DNA of 64,000 bases from Chamaecrista fasciculata (GCA_003254925.1 QANZ01007353.1:93533-157532); one strand, 5' to 3'. Shown: positions 11,117 through 23,595, counted from the first letter of the stretch. Notes: generated by a model from the letters alone, not told the origin. A program made the numbers and translations.

Positions 11117-11812
11117 ATGGGAAATGTAATATTAATCCCATGCTTCCAACAAAACCCTAAAACTTCATCATCATCATCGGTTCGCCTTGTGTTTTGGGAA
11201 GGAACCACTAGGACTCTCCGAGGCCGGAAACACATCGCCGGCGAGGTCATGTTCGAGTTCCCGGAGATGATCGTGTGCCCGGCCGACTCCTTCTTCATCG
11301 GCCACCCGGTCCCGGCCCTCGCCATCGACGATCCCCTCGTCCCGGGCCAAACTTACTTTGTCCTCCCCATCGACTTCCTTGCCGGTGGTGGTGGCGTCCT
11401 CACCGCCTCCTCGCTGGCCGCGCTAGGCTCGAGCCCTAGCCGGTCTCCGATGAAATTCGGACAGTGCCCCTTTGAGTATCTCAAGGGATCCAACGGTAGG
11501 GTTTTGATCAAGGTCACGCCTGATTTCATAAAAAACCTCATTGCTCATAAAAGTAATAATAACAATAATAATGATATTGTTATTAACGAAAATAACAATA
11601 ATAATAATAATAATAATAATAATAGCAAGAGCTTTCTTTGTAGTACTCCTGAATTGCAGAAGCACTATGAACAACTCGTGAAAGCTAAGGATCAAGTATG
11701 GTCACCGAAGCTTGAGACTATTTCTGAATACAAGATTAGGTTTTCGCCATGCAGATTCATAGGATTAGAGTGGAAAGAGAAAGAAAAATCTGGGTTATAT
11801 GTTAAATTTTGA
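11117..11812 (+). CDS. PADRE (DUF4228) domain protein
   Basis: Single-exon, 231-residue protein. The start ATG sits in CACAATGGGA, and the N terminus MGNVILIPC is typical of plant DUF4228 proteins. The family pattern follows: VRLVFWEGTTRTLRGRKHIAGEVMFEFP is interrupted in print here, so key points are residues 22-49 (V-R-L-V-F-W, then G-E-V-M-F-E-F-P), the H-P-V-P-A-L segment at 63-68 and PGQTYFVLP at 77-84. G2 makes N-myristoylation possible, though L6 is not ideal for it. Low-complexity runs are S17-S21, G90-G93 and two Asn stretches (147-152 and 159-169) encoded by an AAT/AAC microsatellite. PADRE proteins are plant-specific, of unknown biochemical activity, and often change expression under pathogen or abiotic stress. 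Upstream W-boxes fit that. No break is seen; the gene looks functional. Confidence 0.93.
   Translation: MGNVILIPCFQQNPKTSSSSSVRLVFWEGTTRTLRGRKHIAGEVMFEFPEMIVCPADSFFIGHPVPALAIDDPLVPGQTYFVLPIDFLAGGGGVLTASSLAALGSSPSRSPMKFGQCPFEYLKGSNGRVLIKVTPDFIKNLIAHKSNNNNNNDIVINENNNNNNNNNNNSKSFLCSTPELQKHYEQLVKAKDQVWSPKLETISEYKIRFSPCRFIGLEWKEKEKSGLYVKF
11555..11625 (+). repeat. AAT/AAC microsatellite within the PADRE coding region
   Basis: AATAATAAC and AATAAT runs encode two Asn stretches separated by DIVINE. The tract keeps frame and lies between the conserved N-terminal domain and a C-terminal segment. Confidence 0.9.
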
Positions 11813-12896
11813 ATGTTGATGGAAAACTTTGTAATTAATATTAGTTAATATATATTTGTAGTCATAAGCCTCTGTCAATTTTCTTTTGATTTGTTATGTT
11901 ATAAATTTGTGTATATACAAATACAATCAGCGTACAAGAAAAGTGATTGAAGAATAATTAGTACTTTATTTCTGATGATTCAAAAGAATTAAGTTTCATA
12001 GCTTGGAAACTGTTCTCAATATATATATATATATACTGCAGCAGGATTAATTGATATATATATATATATATGATGTATTTAATTTGTATATGTTGCAAAC
12101 ATTGCTAAATAATCTTAATTTTGCTGCAGAATGTGGCTGAATTAAATATATCTTGATCAAATTTTGTTTGTTTCTTTGTATCTGTATATGTAGAGAATCA
12201 CTGTCTCCTCTCCAATTCTATCTAATGCTAGGATGCTTAATTTAACTTTTGCATACATAGTACTCACGTGTATATATATACACACACAAACCCAGACATA
12301 TACGAAAATGGATCTTTTAGAGTAGTTCCTTTCTTTACATTTCTTATAGAGTATGAGAGAGAAAGGAAGAGAAAAGAAGAGAAAGAAAGAAAAAATATAT
12401 ATGAATTTACATATTTTTATTTCATGAATTTCATATGCTCTTTTTCTTCTTCTTCCTTTTTTTCTCTAACTCCTCCACAAGAAATATAGAAAAAGAAATT
12501 CTAAAAGATCCAATTCCGATATATATATATATATACCAAGTAAACTGGATATAGGAAATAAAGGAGATGAAGAGCACTTGTTGTTACCCACTTAGTATGC
12601 ACGGCTTCACCCGGACTATTCTAAATTTCAGACGCATCACACACTTGATTATAATAAAAGATTCTTTCAACAAAATAATTGTACTCAGAATATATCAAAT
12701 TATTAAAGAACTCTATTTAAAGTTATCAAGTTGCTTACTACTTGAACCAACCTTTAGTAGAAAATATGAACAACATTTATATATATATATATGCTATTAT
12801 TAGAGAAAATCTTGATTCCAAAACATAGCTAATGTGTATATATATACATTTGATTTAAGGCAGAGTGATGATGATATACATGCCTGTTTTATAAGG
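11813..12896. other. 3' flank of the PADRE gene, no further gene
   Basis: A+T-rich, with TA microsatellites at about 12020-12035, 12054-12070 and 12520-12533 and a GA/CT-rich tract at 12350-12395. The 3' UTR presumably occupies its first few hundred bases; no poly(A) site can be fixed. Confidence 0.5.
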
Positions 12897-13273
12897 CACT
12901 ACAAAAAAAATTGCATTTTACTGACAGTCTGACACAATTTGACTGAAGGTTATATGAAAGTATTAAAAAATGAATATATTTTTAGAATTTTTGAAACCCT
13001 CACAAAAAAAAAAGTGACGATCTTTTATTTTCTCAACAGTGAAACTCACACAAAAAAAAAATCATATTCTTTTTAATTATATTTACACTTTAAAACTGTC
13101 AGAGAAAACTCTTTCAAATGACAATTTTACCCCAAAAATATCTATCCTTTAGCACTCAATAACACATTTCTCATAAATTCGCTTCTCACTTCTCTCGTTT
13201 CTCTCATCTCACGAAGCATTTTGCTTTCAAATGTCATTTAAAACTGTCACAAAATGTGCAATTTTTTGTAGTG
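12897..13273. mobile_element. CACTA-type MITE with 3-bp target duplication
   Basis: Ends are CACTACAAAAAAAATTGC and the inverted GCAATTTTTTGTAGTG. The flanks are AGG (12894-12896) and AGG (13274-13276). CACTA termini plus a 3-bp duplication define the CACTA/EnSpm group. The 377-bp interior has no coding capacity. Confidence 0.88.
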
Positions 13274-14003
13274 AGGGTATATAATATATCAATATATACA
13301 TATAGGATCTATATAAATGAGTTTTTGACAAACAATATTCTAAGGACTCTTTTTCGGAATTAACTCTTAATTTTAATGATACTAATGATCTATTGATTTT
13401 TGCAATGTCGCTAACAATCACTTCTTCTTTTTTACAAGTTATATATCCCTTATAATCGTTTAGACGAAAATTAATCTAATTTTCATTGAATAAGACTACA
13501 TAATAAAACTCTTCCATTAAATATTTAATACAAGTTGATAGTCACCCTGGGTATTAAATTACTAGATACTATCTAATTAAGACTTTTCAATCAATATGAT
13601 GAGTCTTCTTCCTTTTACGCGAAGAACTAGTATATCTCATTCATCCTTCATTTTATCATGCATGTTTTGCTAGGGATATTGACAACTTTTTCCAACAAAA
13701 ATGTATGTAATATTTCAATAATTAGGTTAACAAACTTCATTAGTTAATAATTAATGTGCTGTTCGTAAGATCTTCCCAATTTTTCTTGTTAATCTGATCA
13801 CACACATATTAAATAGCAAATATACGATATTTTGGATACACAAATATGATCAAATACCAAACACAGAAATCAATAAATGTCAACTAACTAATCCTAAACA
13901 TAGCAAAAGCTTTAATAGATATTGCTTAGTGTTCACATGCCAAATTTTTTGGCTCCTAGCATATAATGAAGTCCAAAAAAGACCAAAGTGATTAATTATA
14001 AGA
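13274..14003. other. A+T-rich intergenic sequence
   Basis: No gene or bounded element seen. Confidence 0.5.
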
Positions 14004-14800
14004 ACAAAGTGTAATTTTGGTCCTTTATCTTTGAGGTATTAGCACTTTATATTTTTTTTCTTGTGATTTTAGTCTTGTATCTTTCTCAAAAGTTTCATTC
14101 TTTGGTCTCAGTGATTAAATATGGTCATATCTCTCGTTTCAATTTCAATTACGACGCGTTTGGAGCTATATGTTACTCTTAACGAGTCATTTCTATGTTT
14201 AATTACGTTGGAGTTGTTAGCAAACATGATTAAATTCGACTCCAAAAGTGCTCGCTCGTTTAAGCGAGCAATTAATTGTAATGAGTTTAGACCTATAAGT
14301 TATTTTGTATGAGTTATTTTTCTGCTTAATTGGGACAGTTAACTAAATGATAGAGGTCAAATCAAAACTGAAAGTAGTTATACATAGATTTTCACTTTTT
14401 AATTTGGTTTCAGAACCACTTTCAGATCTGTTTTGACCTCATTTGTTGATAGTTCCAACTAAACAGAAAAATGACTCATCAAGAGTAGCATGTACATAAA
14501 TCAGAACTCGTCACAATCAGGCTTAAAACGAGAGAGATACGACTAGCTTCGCTTTTTTTACTATGAAATGAACGGTTCACTTATGGAGTCCAATTTGATC
14601 TTGATTGTTGATGACCCCAACTGAACAAAGAAATGACTCGTCAAGAATAACATGTGGCTTCGAACTCATCTCATTAGAACTTAAAATAAGATAGATATAA
14701 CTACATTTAGCCGAATCAACGAGTGAAATTTTTAAGAAAAATAAGACTAAAATCACAAGAAAGAAAAATAAATGGTTAGATTGCAACTTATATATCCCAA
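14004..14800. mobile_element. Foldback MITE carrying the shared ~130-bp unit
   Basis: The left arm (about 14060-14250) reappears inverted at about 14570-14770, sharing CTTGTGATTTTAGTCTTGTA and GACGAGTCATTTCT. The internal unit (GGTCATATCTCTCGTTTCAA..., ...GAGTCATTTCTxTGTTxAxTT...) is the one found in the 39002, 48952, 57227 and 59108 elements. The exact ends and target duplication are unclear. Confidence 0.6.
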
Positions 14801-15501
14801 GATCAATATTGCACTTGTTTGACATAATTTTATAATTTTGTTTCTCAATAATTAAATTAAAAATTTTACGATATTTTGTAGACCAAGTGATTATTTTTAC
14901 CCAAAGATAATGAAAAACGATTAAAGTACGTAGAAGCTTATGCTATACAATAATAATCTTGGATAAGAATTTTCTTTCCTATAAATTACTAGTTGGTTAA
15001 CGGCTATTTTGATCTAAATATATGGCCTATTGTTCATTTTGATCCATTAGACATATTACACTAAAGTATATATATACACATATTACTACTTTGAACATGT
15101 TTTCAGTTTATCAAGTGCTGAACTTTTTGGGCCAGCATAGAGAAAATTTTACTTTGTAAATGGGCCTGAAGTGTTAGGCTTTATCCCAATATATATAGCA
15201 AGTCCAGAAGCACTTGAATCTACAAGCTGAAGCTAACGAATCCATGAAAATGTATTTTTATCTTTTTTTTTTGTTTGGGTTGCTCACTGAGATTCGAGAT
15301 TTTACTCTAATTAAATTAAATTTGACTTGCGTCGTGCACCTAACTAATAACTATAGTGAGATAATATCCCAATAAAAATAATTACATTCACAAAATTTCA
15401 AAATCAAGACCTTATTTATTAATGATACCAAATCGCTTCCAACTCGGGTCAAACATTGTCGTTTGAATAAATATGAGTGATGAGGTTTGAGTTTAGGCAA
15501 A
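14801..15501. other. A+T-rich intergenic sequence
   Basis: No gene or bounded element seen. Confidence 0.5.
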
Positions 15502-15921
15502 GAGAAAATTTATTATTTGGTCCATAAATTTACAGTGAGTCAACTAATCAGTCTCTGCATAATTGTAATACACAATTTGGTTTTCGAAATATTTCACTTA
15601 TCAACTATTTGGTTCTTAGTGATGATTTAGTCTTTGAATTTGAACAAAATTTATATTTTTTGGCTCCTGAATTTGTATTAAATTAATATTATTTGGTCCT
15701 TGAATTTGAACTAATTTTATATGTTTTTGTCCCTTAATTTATACTAAATTAATATTATTTGGTCTTTAAATATAAACTGACTTTATACTTTTTGGTTCAT
15801 GAATTTGACACAGGGATGAAATCATTTTCAATTGCAATAATTAAAAGATTGAGTAATATATTTTCATTATTCAAGAACTTATTAATTGACTCGATATAAA
15901 TTCAGAATAATAAATTTTCTC
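15502..15921. mobile_element. Mutator-type MITE with perfect 9-bp target duplication
   Basis: Ends GAGAAAATTTATTATTTGGT and the inverted ATAATAAATTTTCTC. Flanks TTAGGCAAA (15493-15501) and TTAGGCAAA (15922-15930) are identical. The interior repeats TTTGGTCCTTGAATTTGxAC phrases. Confidence 0.92.
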
Positions 15922-15930
15922 TTAGGCAAA

Positions 15931-17819
15931 TCACAATCATTGAATCCAGATATCTAGGTTATAGGCATATATTTATGGATAGCGACACAAGATAGATCAT
16001 AATTGAGATCATAGTTCATATTATCATATAGATGATTGCAGAGTCATGGACCACTCATTTTTTTTTGGTCAGGAAGGGACCAATCTATAATCTCTAATCT
16101 TATTCCTACCTCATTTATGAATTCTCACTCATGGGCCCAAGCTCAAAGCCCACCATCCACTCCCCCTTCGATGCAGAAAAGAAAAATCATTATTTGACGA
16201 AATAAAAAAAAATAAACCATCATTATTTCTTTATGAAACCAGTTTTTTTTTTCTTTATAAAACTCACTCAAAACCTTATATTATTGGTGCACTTATTGGC
16301 TCACAAGAATCAATCACAGCTTCAGAGGCTCCCAAATCTTCCAATCCAATATATTAGTGTCATTTTCTTGGATCGGTATTTTGGGTCGTCACATGCTTAG
16401 GATGCATGGTTATTTTGAGTATGACTTTGTTATCTTATAATGACTTTTACTACTATTTTGATTAAACAAATATGTTCATTTTGGGAATATGATGCAAATC
16501 TGTAAGCAAATAATCAATGATTGTTGCAATAATTTTTTTTATGGAAGGAGTAAGAAACTGAATAGTTTCCAAGGTTCTATCCAATAGTAAGGTGATACTT
16601 CATATTTTCTTTGCTTTGGAATGTGATTGACAAATTAAATCAGTGATTGTTGCAATAATTTTTTTTTCCTGACTTCTGCTCTGTTATTTAATGTTTGGAT
16701 TTGAAAACTTTCTGGAAATTGTTTCTCCAGTGCATGGTTGTGTGTCTTATACTTTAAGGGCTTTTTTCATGATTCAGGGATTGTATATTGTAGAAATATG
16801 TTAGGCGAATCCAGCAGATTATTGTGGTTATTTATTTGACATTTCATTGATGGTTTTGATGCACATCTCAAAGTAGACAAAATGGATAGTATTTCTTGAA
16901 ACCTAAGTTTATAACATATATGGAGAATGAATACCTTGTAAGCATTTATTGTTTCACTAAAATTATGTTTCCTTTTGATTTGTTTTCTCTTCAAATTTTC
17001 AATACAGAAAGCTACCATTTGAAGAGGATGACTTGTGTTTTATTTGGACCTTATGTAAAATTCAGTTAATTCCAAATTTCAGTTTACGTTGATGCTCATC
17101 CTTATGCTCATTCTTTCAACTAAAACTTGCTTTTGTTTTCACTTTTGCTATTGGATGTATTCGTACATTACTGATTTGAGGCAAAATTATATACAGTTCT
17201 ATGATTATCTAAAAGTAGTTATGGATTGAAAAGAATGGAGTGAAAAGAATGGATTGAAAAGAGTAATACATATTCCAACATAGCAATAATAATACATTAA
17301 ATATTCAAATGTACCATCTTCAAAATACATCTCATATATTTCATAACTTATTACATATGCATAATTATGTTATACACAAGCATTACAATAATAGCAACTA
17401 AAATGGCAATCATCATCTTCAATCTCATTACTTTATGCTCATATTTAAACAATTTCTTCCTCATTTTTAAGAAAGACAATGTATCCTCACACTGAAAGTG
17501 TCTCTACTAGAAGTGACTCTACCTTAGATCTAATTGAAAATTCTGCATCCTCATCTACCTCATCTACCCATTATATTTGCAAAAATTACATGCAACAAGA
17601 CTATCCTGCATAATTTGTTGAATTAGTTGTTCAATGATCCAAAATATAATGATAATGTGATCCAATAAAAGGCCCTAAATTTCTATGATCTCACACATAT
17701 AAAACATCAGTTCAACCATGCATATTAGCTTAGTTACACTAGATTATCTTCCAAATAAGTTGTACTCTCCATTCCACAGAAAGTTAAGCATGATAAATTA
17801 TGAGCAAGTAGACCTAGTT
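15931..17819. other. Intergenic, no gene seen
   Basis: Composition shifts slightly toward that of introns or UTRs around 16270-17200, and GATTGTTGCAATAATTTTTT occurs twice (about 16518 and 16645). No exon-like frame or family motif could be supported. Confidence 0.45.
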
Positions 17820-18240
17820 ATGGGTTAAGCTTGGACTACTCAAGCTCAAACTCATAGGCTTTTTAGGTAAATGGGCTTGGACCTAGGTCCAAGCTCAAAT
17901 AAAATTATACTCAATACAATTGGCTAAGTATTTACCCAAGCCCATGGGCTAGAACTTGGATAGTCCAAACTTATTTTTTTTTTTGTAATAATTTTAAAAT
18001 TAAATGGTCATTATGATCTTCAAACTATGAGGTTAGTTTCATTTTGGTCATTAAGTTATTTTTTGTGCTATTTTGGTCCTCAAATTATGGGATTATTTTG
18101 GTCCTTAAACTAATTTTTATTTTGTTTTGGTCATTAAACTATTTTGTTTCATTTTGATGCTCAAATTATTTTTTATTTCATTTTGATCCACAAACTATGA
18201 GATTAATTTCATTTTGGTACCCTAAGTGACCTTAAATAAT
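17820..18240. repeat. Degenerate foldback repeats
   Basis: Inverted CCAAGCTC/GAGCTTGG and AAGCCCATGGGCT motifs (17820-17980), then direct repeats of TTTTGGTCxTxAAACTA (18000-18225). They resemble worn MITE ends; no boundaries or target duplications were found. Confidence 0.4.
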
Positions 18241-18434
18241 TAAATTCAACTTAACAGGGAAAAAAATGTCTCGCAACCAACTCAACATTGAATGGTCTCC
18301 ATATTTCTGTCAATAAGATTTTTAGAAAATGTAATGTGAAAATGTCGATATTTTGAATAATATTTTCATATCATCCCAATGGATCCAACTTGCGTGCTAA
18401 CTGGACCTAAGATTACTTATTAACTAGTATGAAC

Positions 18435-18451
18435 CCCACGCGATGCGCGGG
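18435..18451 (-). terminator. Helitron 3' subterminal hairpin
   Basis: Reads CCCGCGCATCGCGTGGG on the minus strand and forms a 7-bp stem with an ATC loop, 7 nt before the terminal CTAG. This is the rolling-circle transposition end signal. Confidence 0.85.
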
Positions 18452-18755
18452 ATGTAACTGTCTCAAGTAAATCATGCACAATGATATTTACTTAAATAAC
18501 CTTAATATATACATGAATGAGTATATATACAACATGAATAAGAAAAATTATAATATAATGCATAAAAAATATATATGTAATAAATACTCACAAAACAATA
18601 GTTGATCTGACACATAAAAGTCTAACTAAATATAGAAATAAATAACAACAACGGTAAAAAGCTAAATATATAAAATCAACGCTAAGGTAGTGTTCATACA
18701 GTTTAATAACTAAGACTATAGAACAATACACTACACATAACTAATATTGACACAG

Positions 18756-19725
18756 TCATCTCAAACCTTGAAATACCTCTTTGTAAACACAATTATATGC
18801 AGCATAAGATTGTCCATCATCTTTATGAGAAACTAAAATCTTCAAACCAGAACGTGACTGAACTCTATAAATTGCAACATACAGCTGACCAGGAGTAAAT
18901 ACATCTCGATGAAGGAATATACCAACTGTCGAGAGAGATTGACCTTGACTCTTGTTGATTGTCATAGCAAATGATATAGTAATTGAAAACTGACTACATT
19001 GAAATCTGAAAGGAAACTTCATGTCAGAAGGTATAATACTCATGTGAGAAATTAAATCCTTCTCACCAGCACACCTGCCAGACATTAAAATACCTTCAAT
19101 AACATGGTCACTCAGGCACGAAACAATCAACCTTGTTCCATTACATAAACCAATAGCTCTATCAATATTTCGGATTAACATAATAGGAACTCCAACTTTC
19201 AACCTAATCTCATGGGAGGGCATACCAGAAGCTCTAATAGTATTGAGGAATTAAGTAGTGTATGTTTCAGATGCATCAGATGATGAGCGACTTTCTTCGC
19301 ATATGCTATCAGAGCTCAATTAGGTCTTTTCATCACCAGCAATTTGGTCTAACAAATTGTTCACATCATCGACCTCATCAAGAGTTGGTGCAAGAATAGC
19401 TCGATCGGTGAAATGCTTCGCGTCATAGGAGTTCAAAGATAAATCTAGATAAACAGCATTACTAATAGCTTGAACATGATCACAATCATACTTAATTAAT
19501 AAATCCATGGGTATTTCAATCTGGAAAAGTCCTTTTTCAATTACTTCTCCTATGCTGCCATCTCCAACCGCAAGAGTCCATTTAGAAAATTCATTAATCT
19601 CTTGAGCATATTCAGCATATTTAGCATTATTCAGCCTCATATTTTTAGATAGTGATAACACTTTGAACGATGACCATAAGTGAGACGACGACAGAGAAGC
19701 CATAACAATATCTTGCCTTGACTTT
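18756..19725 (-). pseudogene. Helitron RepHel helicase, C-terminal remnant
   Basis: Encodes the end of a PIF1-like (SF1B) Helitron helicase. Visible motifs in order are SRQDIVMASLSSSHLW near 19700, LSKNMRL near 19640, VGVPIMLIRNID and GLCNGTRLIV near 19150, FAMTINKSQGQSL near 18960 and GQLYVAI...SRSGLKIL near 18870. The frame is continuous apart from two in-frame TAA codons, at about 19320 and 19242. Sequence upstream of SRQDIV no longer matches the family, so the Rep nuclease and the first helicase motifs (Walker A) are missing. The protein would have acted in rolling-circle transposition; this copy is dead. The 3' hairpin and CTAG lie 300 bp downstream. Confidence 0.88.
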
Positions 19726-19817
19726 TTATTCTTAAATAATAACTTATCAAATGCAAAAATTCTCCAAAAACAATTAATAAGAATACTTTGGAAAAATGTT
19801 CTTTGTTTTTCCACCAT

Positions 19818-20963
19818 TGATAATTTATCAAGAAAATATGATTTTAAAACATAATGTCATAATTCTTAAATTTCAAAAATAGTCTAAAAAAATCATTGTT
19901 CAAAATATACCTATAATTGTCAAAATAAAACTTAATTAGTTAGGTTTGACAAAAAGAATAAAATTATATGAGAGATAGAAATAGTTTTTTGAACAAAATT
20001 TAATTAGCTAAGTTTAATGAGGGTAAATTAGTCATTTTAGGTGGACTAAAATAATCTCATCCCGTGGAATTAGACTAATCTCACCCCCTATGGTGTGATT
20101 AAAAAATAGTTATTTTAGGAAATTATGTTACTCCTGGGAATACAATATTCTCGAGACTAATTTTTTAATCCGCATACCAAACATAGGATTAGTCTATGCC
20201 GGAGCTCCTAATTCTGATACTATTTTTTCAATCTGTGTACCAAACGCCTCCTAAGATGTAGTAGAATTTTTTTTTGGCCTGAAGATGTATTAGAAATTGA
20301 TGAATAAGATTGCCCTACAATAGCATTTTTCATTAAACTTGAAGAAACAAAACCACAGATACTCTAATTGCTTAACGATGCATACCTCAGGTACCCTAAA
20401 TAAAATTGTTCCAACCAAAACACACCAATGTGAGATTCAGACAAATCACAAGTACCTAATACGTAATTACCCTTTAAATATAATATATTCTTATATATAA
20501 AACTAAATATTTAATATTACGATTAGGGCACTATCATACCCATACCCAAACCTGTTAAAATCGAACCCAGACCCATATCCAAACTGATAAAGTAAAATCT
20601 ACGAATTCTCATTAGGTATGGGTATTTGATCATCACTCAAGTTTGAGATGAGAGGTATCACGAATTGGTTTCATAACAAATTATTAGTATTTACATTTAA
20701 AATTTTGTTCTAAAAAAAGTTATAAAAAATTGAAAATTATGGTCACTGTCAAGTTAAACAATTAGAAAATTAAAAATATCTAATTATTTTGAATGACGAC
20801 TTAGAAAAATGGTGCTCTTTTACGAAATGATAATTCTTTTTTAAAAAAAATTCAGGTGATATGCTTCACACAACAAATAAAATTTAAAAAAACAATGTAC
20901 ATTCTATTAGAAAAACAAATGTACATTTGAATATATAAGATTTATGTATAAATTATAACATTA
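19818..20963. other. Intergenic with worn repeats, no gene
   Basis: About 19990-20240 has GATTAGTCTxATxCC phrases in both orientations and ends CCAAACGCCTCCTAAG, resembling a worn MITE. Around 20520-20640 are inverted CCCATACC/GGTATGGG motifs. No limits can be set. Confidence 0.4.
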
Positions 20964-21541
20964 ATTCTTAGTCCACAATTTTTTGGGTTGGGCTGCGGGT
21001 TTCAAAATTTTGAGCCCACTCAACCCAACCCAACTCGCAAGTCCACCTTTATTTATTTTTATTTTTTAATTTTAATATAAACATAAATAAATAATAGTTA
21101 GTATAAATGATATATATGACTCGAGTTACCCTTCCCCATAGTCTTAACTCCGTGTTAGTGATTTCATCTTCAATTAATCAAGTTTCGCTTGCACACTCCA
21201 ATTTCAACTTCTTAAGATGAGTATATACGACTTTCAATTTTATTATTGATTCATGAATCATAATAATAAGAAATTTTTTTTATCAAAATTCAATATAAAA
21301 GAATTGAAAGAAAAAAAAATTGTAGAGTCAAATATATTTTTTCTTTAATTTTTTTTTTTGCAAATTAGAAAGGGTCAGCTCGCAACAACCCAATCTACTG
21401 CTGTTTGGTTTGGTTTGAAATTGGTTTGAGCTGAAATATTTTTTTTCCAAAAACACAATCCAAACCAACCCGCCCTAAAAAAATTACAGCCCAAATCAAC
21501 CTGTACTAAACTCAACCCAACCTATTCCACGAACACTCCTA
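20964..21541. mobile_element. Degenerate hAT-like MITE
   Basis: The right end CCACGAACACTCCTA and subterminal inverted GGGTTGGGC/CAACCCAACC motifs resemble plant hAT MITEs. The left end is eroded and no 8-bp duplication survives. Confidence 0.4.
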
Positions 21542-21954
21542 ACGATGCGGACTCTTGAAAATTTTAATATAAATAATTTTTATTAATATAAAACGTATTC
21601 TCATTAATTTGTTATACTAAAAATATATCATAAATAAAAACGTATTAGTAAAATATTTCAAAATATATAAAATATTTAATTTTTATTTTATAATTTAATA
21701 TTTTCTCAACATATAAAGTTTTAAATTATTATTATCTATAAAAATAAATATTTATTATTACAAATAAAATATTACCATATTCAAACCCACATACCCGAAT
21801 CTAAAATTACTGAAATTAAACCCAAACTCATATGTGCTTATTTTATTATTCCACACATCACACACCNTTCTCATTTTTTCCTCTTCTAGATAATAATTGA
21901 TATATAATTTGTAGTTGAATTAATCTGTAACACATCAATTGCATATATAATTTA
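21542..21954. other. A+T-rich intergenic sequence
   Basis: No gene seen; one ambiguous base at 21867. Confidence 0.5.
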
Positions 21955-22110
21955 GGTAAAAGTGCACTTTTAGTCTCAACTTTTTTGGTTGCACTTTGAG
22001 TGTCATATCTTTTGCTCATGTCTCAATTTGGTCGTTCATTGTATTTTTGGTCTTATATTTTTAGGTCATGTCGCAAAATTGGTTCCATATCTTTTAATTA
22101 CAATGGAGGG
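21955..22110 (+). repeat. Half MITE (GGTCAAAGTGCAC family)
   Basis: Starts GGTAAAAGTGCACTTTTAGT and repeats GGTCxTATxTTTT phrases like the left half of 8794-9234. The inverted right half is missing. Confidence 0.65.
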
Positions 22111-22779
22111 GGCTATTTATAGGAGAAATTGAGATAGATACTCAACATAAGAATCTTAGATATGAATAACTTTAGTCCAATTAAAAGCAATTAATCAAAA
22201 ATTTTAAAACTAACTATGGAAATATTCTGAAGGTGTTTGTTAAGGAAATCTTTATATTGATACTAAAATAATAAATAGGTCTAATTTATAATTAAAATAT
22301 AGATATTAATTTAATTAAATTTTCAAAATTTGAAATTAATTGATTAATTGATTTCATTTTTAATTTTTAATATAGTATTTGATGACATAAATTAGTCCGA
22401 TTTTTTAGGGATATTGATACTTTTGAATTATATAATATATATATATATATATATTAATTGACTTGTTACTTCCGAAATTGAAGGGAATTGAGTAATTACT
22501 TTGATTTTAAAATTATAATATTGCATTTGTTAATATAAATCAATCTAACAGATTTTTTAATAACATTGATAATTAATTTCTTTTGCATTTTTTGAACTAC
22601 TTCAATTAACTAAATTAATTTCTTTTTGATTTTTTAGGTCAAATTTAAAAACACATCCAAAGTAGATAGTCCAACTTTATCACGATTCACATAGTTCTTG
22701 TTCTAGGCAAAAGCACATACTATTCCATACCCTAAAAGAAATTAATAAATCAAGAATCTCTAACTAAATTGTCATGTTA
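22111..22779. other. A+T-rich intergenic sequence
   Basis: No gene seen. TA microsatellite at about 22434-22454. Confidence 0.5.
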
Positions 22780-23595
22780 AAGCATGACCATGGATAATGT
22801 TCTCACTCCAACTTCTTTGTCTATCATTGAGGGAACCCTGGTAACACCAGAAAACATAACATGAATAAGAACATGAATTAAATTGTATAGTTATCTCAAT
22901 TGCCAAATATAACATGAATAATAATAACAATGGTAACAGAGTAAGAACTAAAGAGGAAAAATAAAGAGAAGATTACCGAAAAGTACATTTCCCTCAAACT
23001 CAAGGATTAATTTTTTGTTAGAGATGGAAGACTCTAGATTACGAAGGTCATACTAATTCTGTTAGGATCAAATCTCGCTACGAAAGCCTTAATGTGTTCA
23101 TCAATGGAAAAGTGAAAAAAAAAAATCTAACTAATTTTATTTTGAGGATTTGGGGTTTAGGGTTTAGAGTTTTTAATAATTTTGAGGTCTAAATTGAAAT
23201 GTTTGGAAGAGTTTTGGGACACTTAACAATTTTATTTTGAGGATTTGGGACTAAAATGAATGAAGATGATGAAAAATAGGGGGAATTGAAAATAATGGGA
23301 TAAAAATTGAAGCCAGGGACCAATTTGTCCAGACACGAATTTTCTTTTTTTTTTTTTAAGTAATAATGCTGATGTGGCGACATTTACCCAGTTGGCATTT
23401 CTTTTTTTTTTTTAGTTTAACCCGTGCTGACGTGGCAGTTAACGTGCCACGTCACGTTTTTTGTAACGTCAGGTTAACCGAGGGACCAATTTGTGTAACG
23501 GTCGATAAATTCGAGGACTTATTCGTCTATTATCTAAATCCATGGGCTTATCTGTAACCGAGCAAAAATTTGGGGACTAATTTGACAGTTTACTC
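22780..23595 (-). mobile_element. Mutator-like element end with captured gene fragment
   Basis: Read on the minus strand, it starts GAGTAAACTGTCAAATTAGT (23595 downward). Long TIR-like sequence follows, rich in AATTGGTCCCT and GCCACGTCAGCA phrases, to about 23140. Beyond that is host-like sequence: a short frame with EHIKAFVARFDPNRISM near 23080, a possible splice donor (TCG|GTAATC, about 22977) and a possible acceptor (TTACCAG|GGTTCCC, 22838). The parent gene is not recognised. The opposite terminal repeat was not found. Confidence 0.5.

Larger units (their letters stand above)
18424..19817 (-). mobile_element. Helitron, decayed, with intact 3' terminus
   Basis: On the minus strand the sequence ends with a GC-rich hairpin (18435-18451: seven paired bases, one G-T, 3-nt loop), then 10 nt, then CTAG at 18427-18424, followed by T (18423). 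Hairpin plus CTRR inserted before T is the Helitron 3' end. Upstream is a decayed Helitron helicase in the right orientation. The 5' TC terminus was not found, so the left limit given here is only the end of the coding remnant. Confidence 0.88.

Noticed and set aside
12268-12489. Small plus-strand frame rich in ERKRKEEKERK
   Set aside because: Low-complexity translation of a GA-rich tract in the PADRE 3' flank.
23150-23166. Telomere-like GGTTTAGGGTTTAG
   Set aside because: Only two TTTAGGG units, within a longer unrelated phrase; chance or a telo-box at most.
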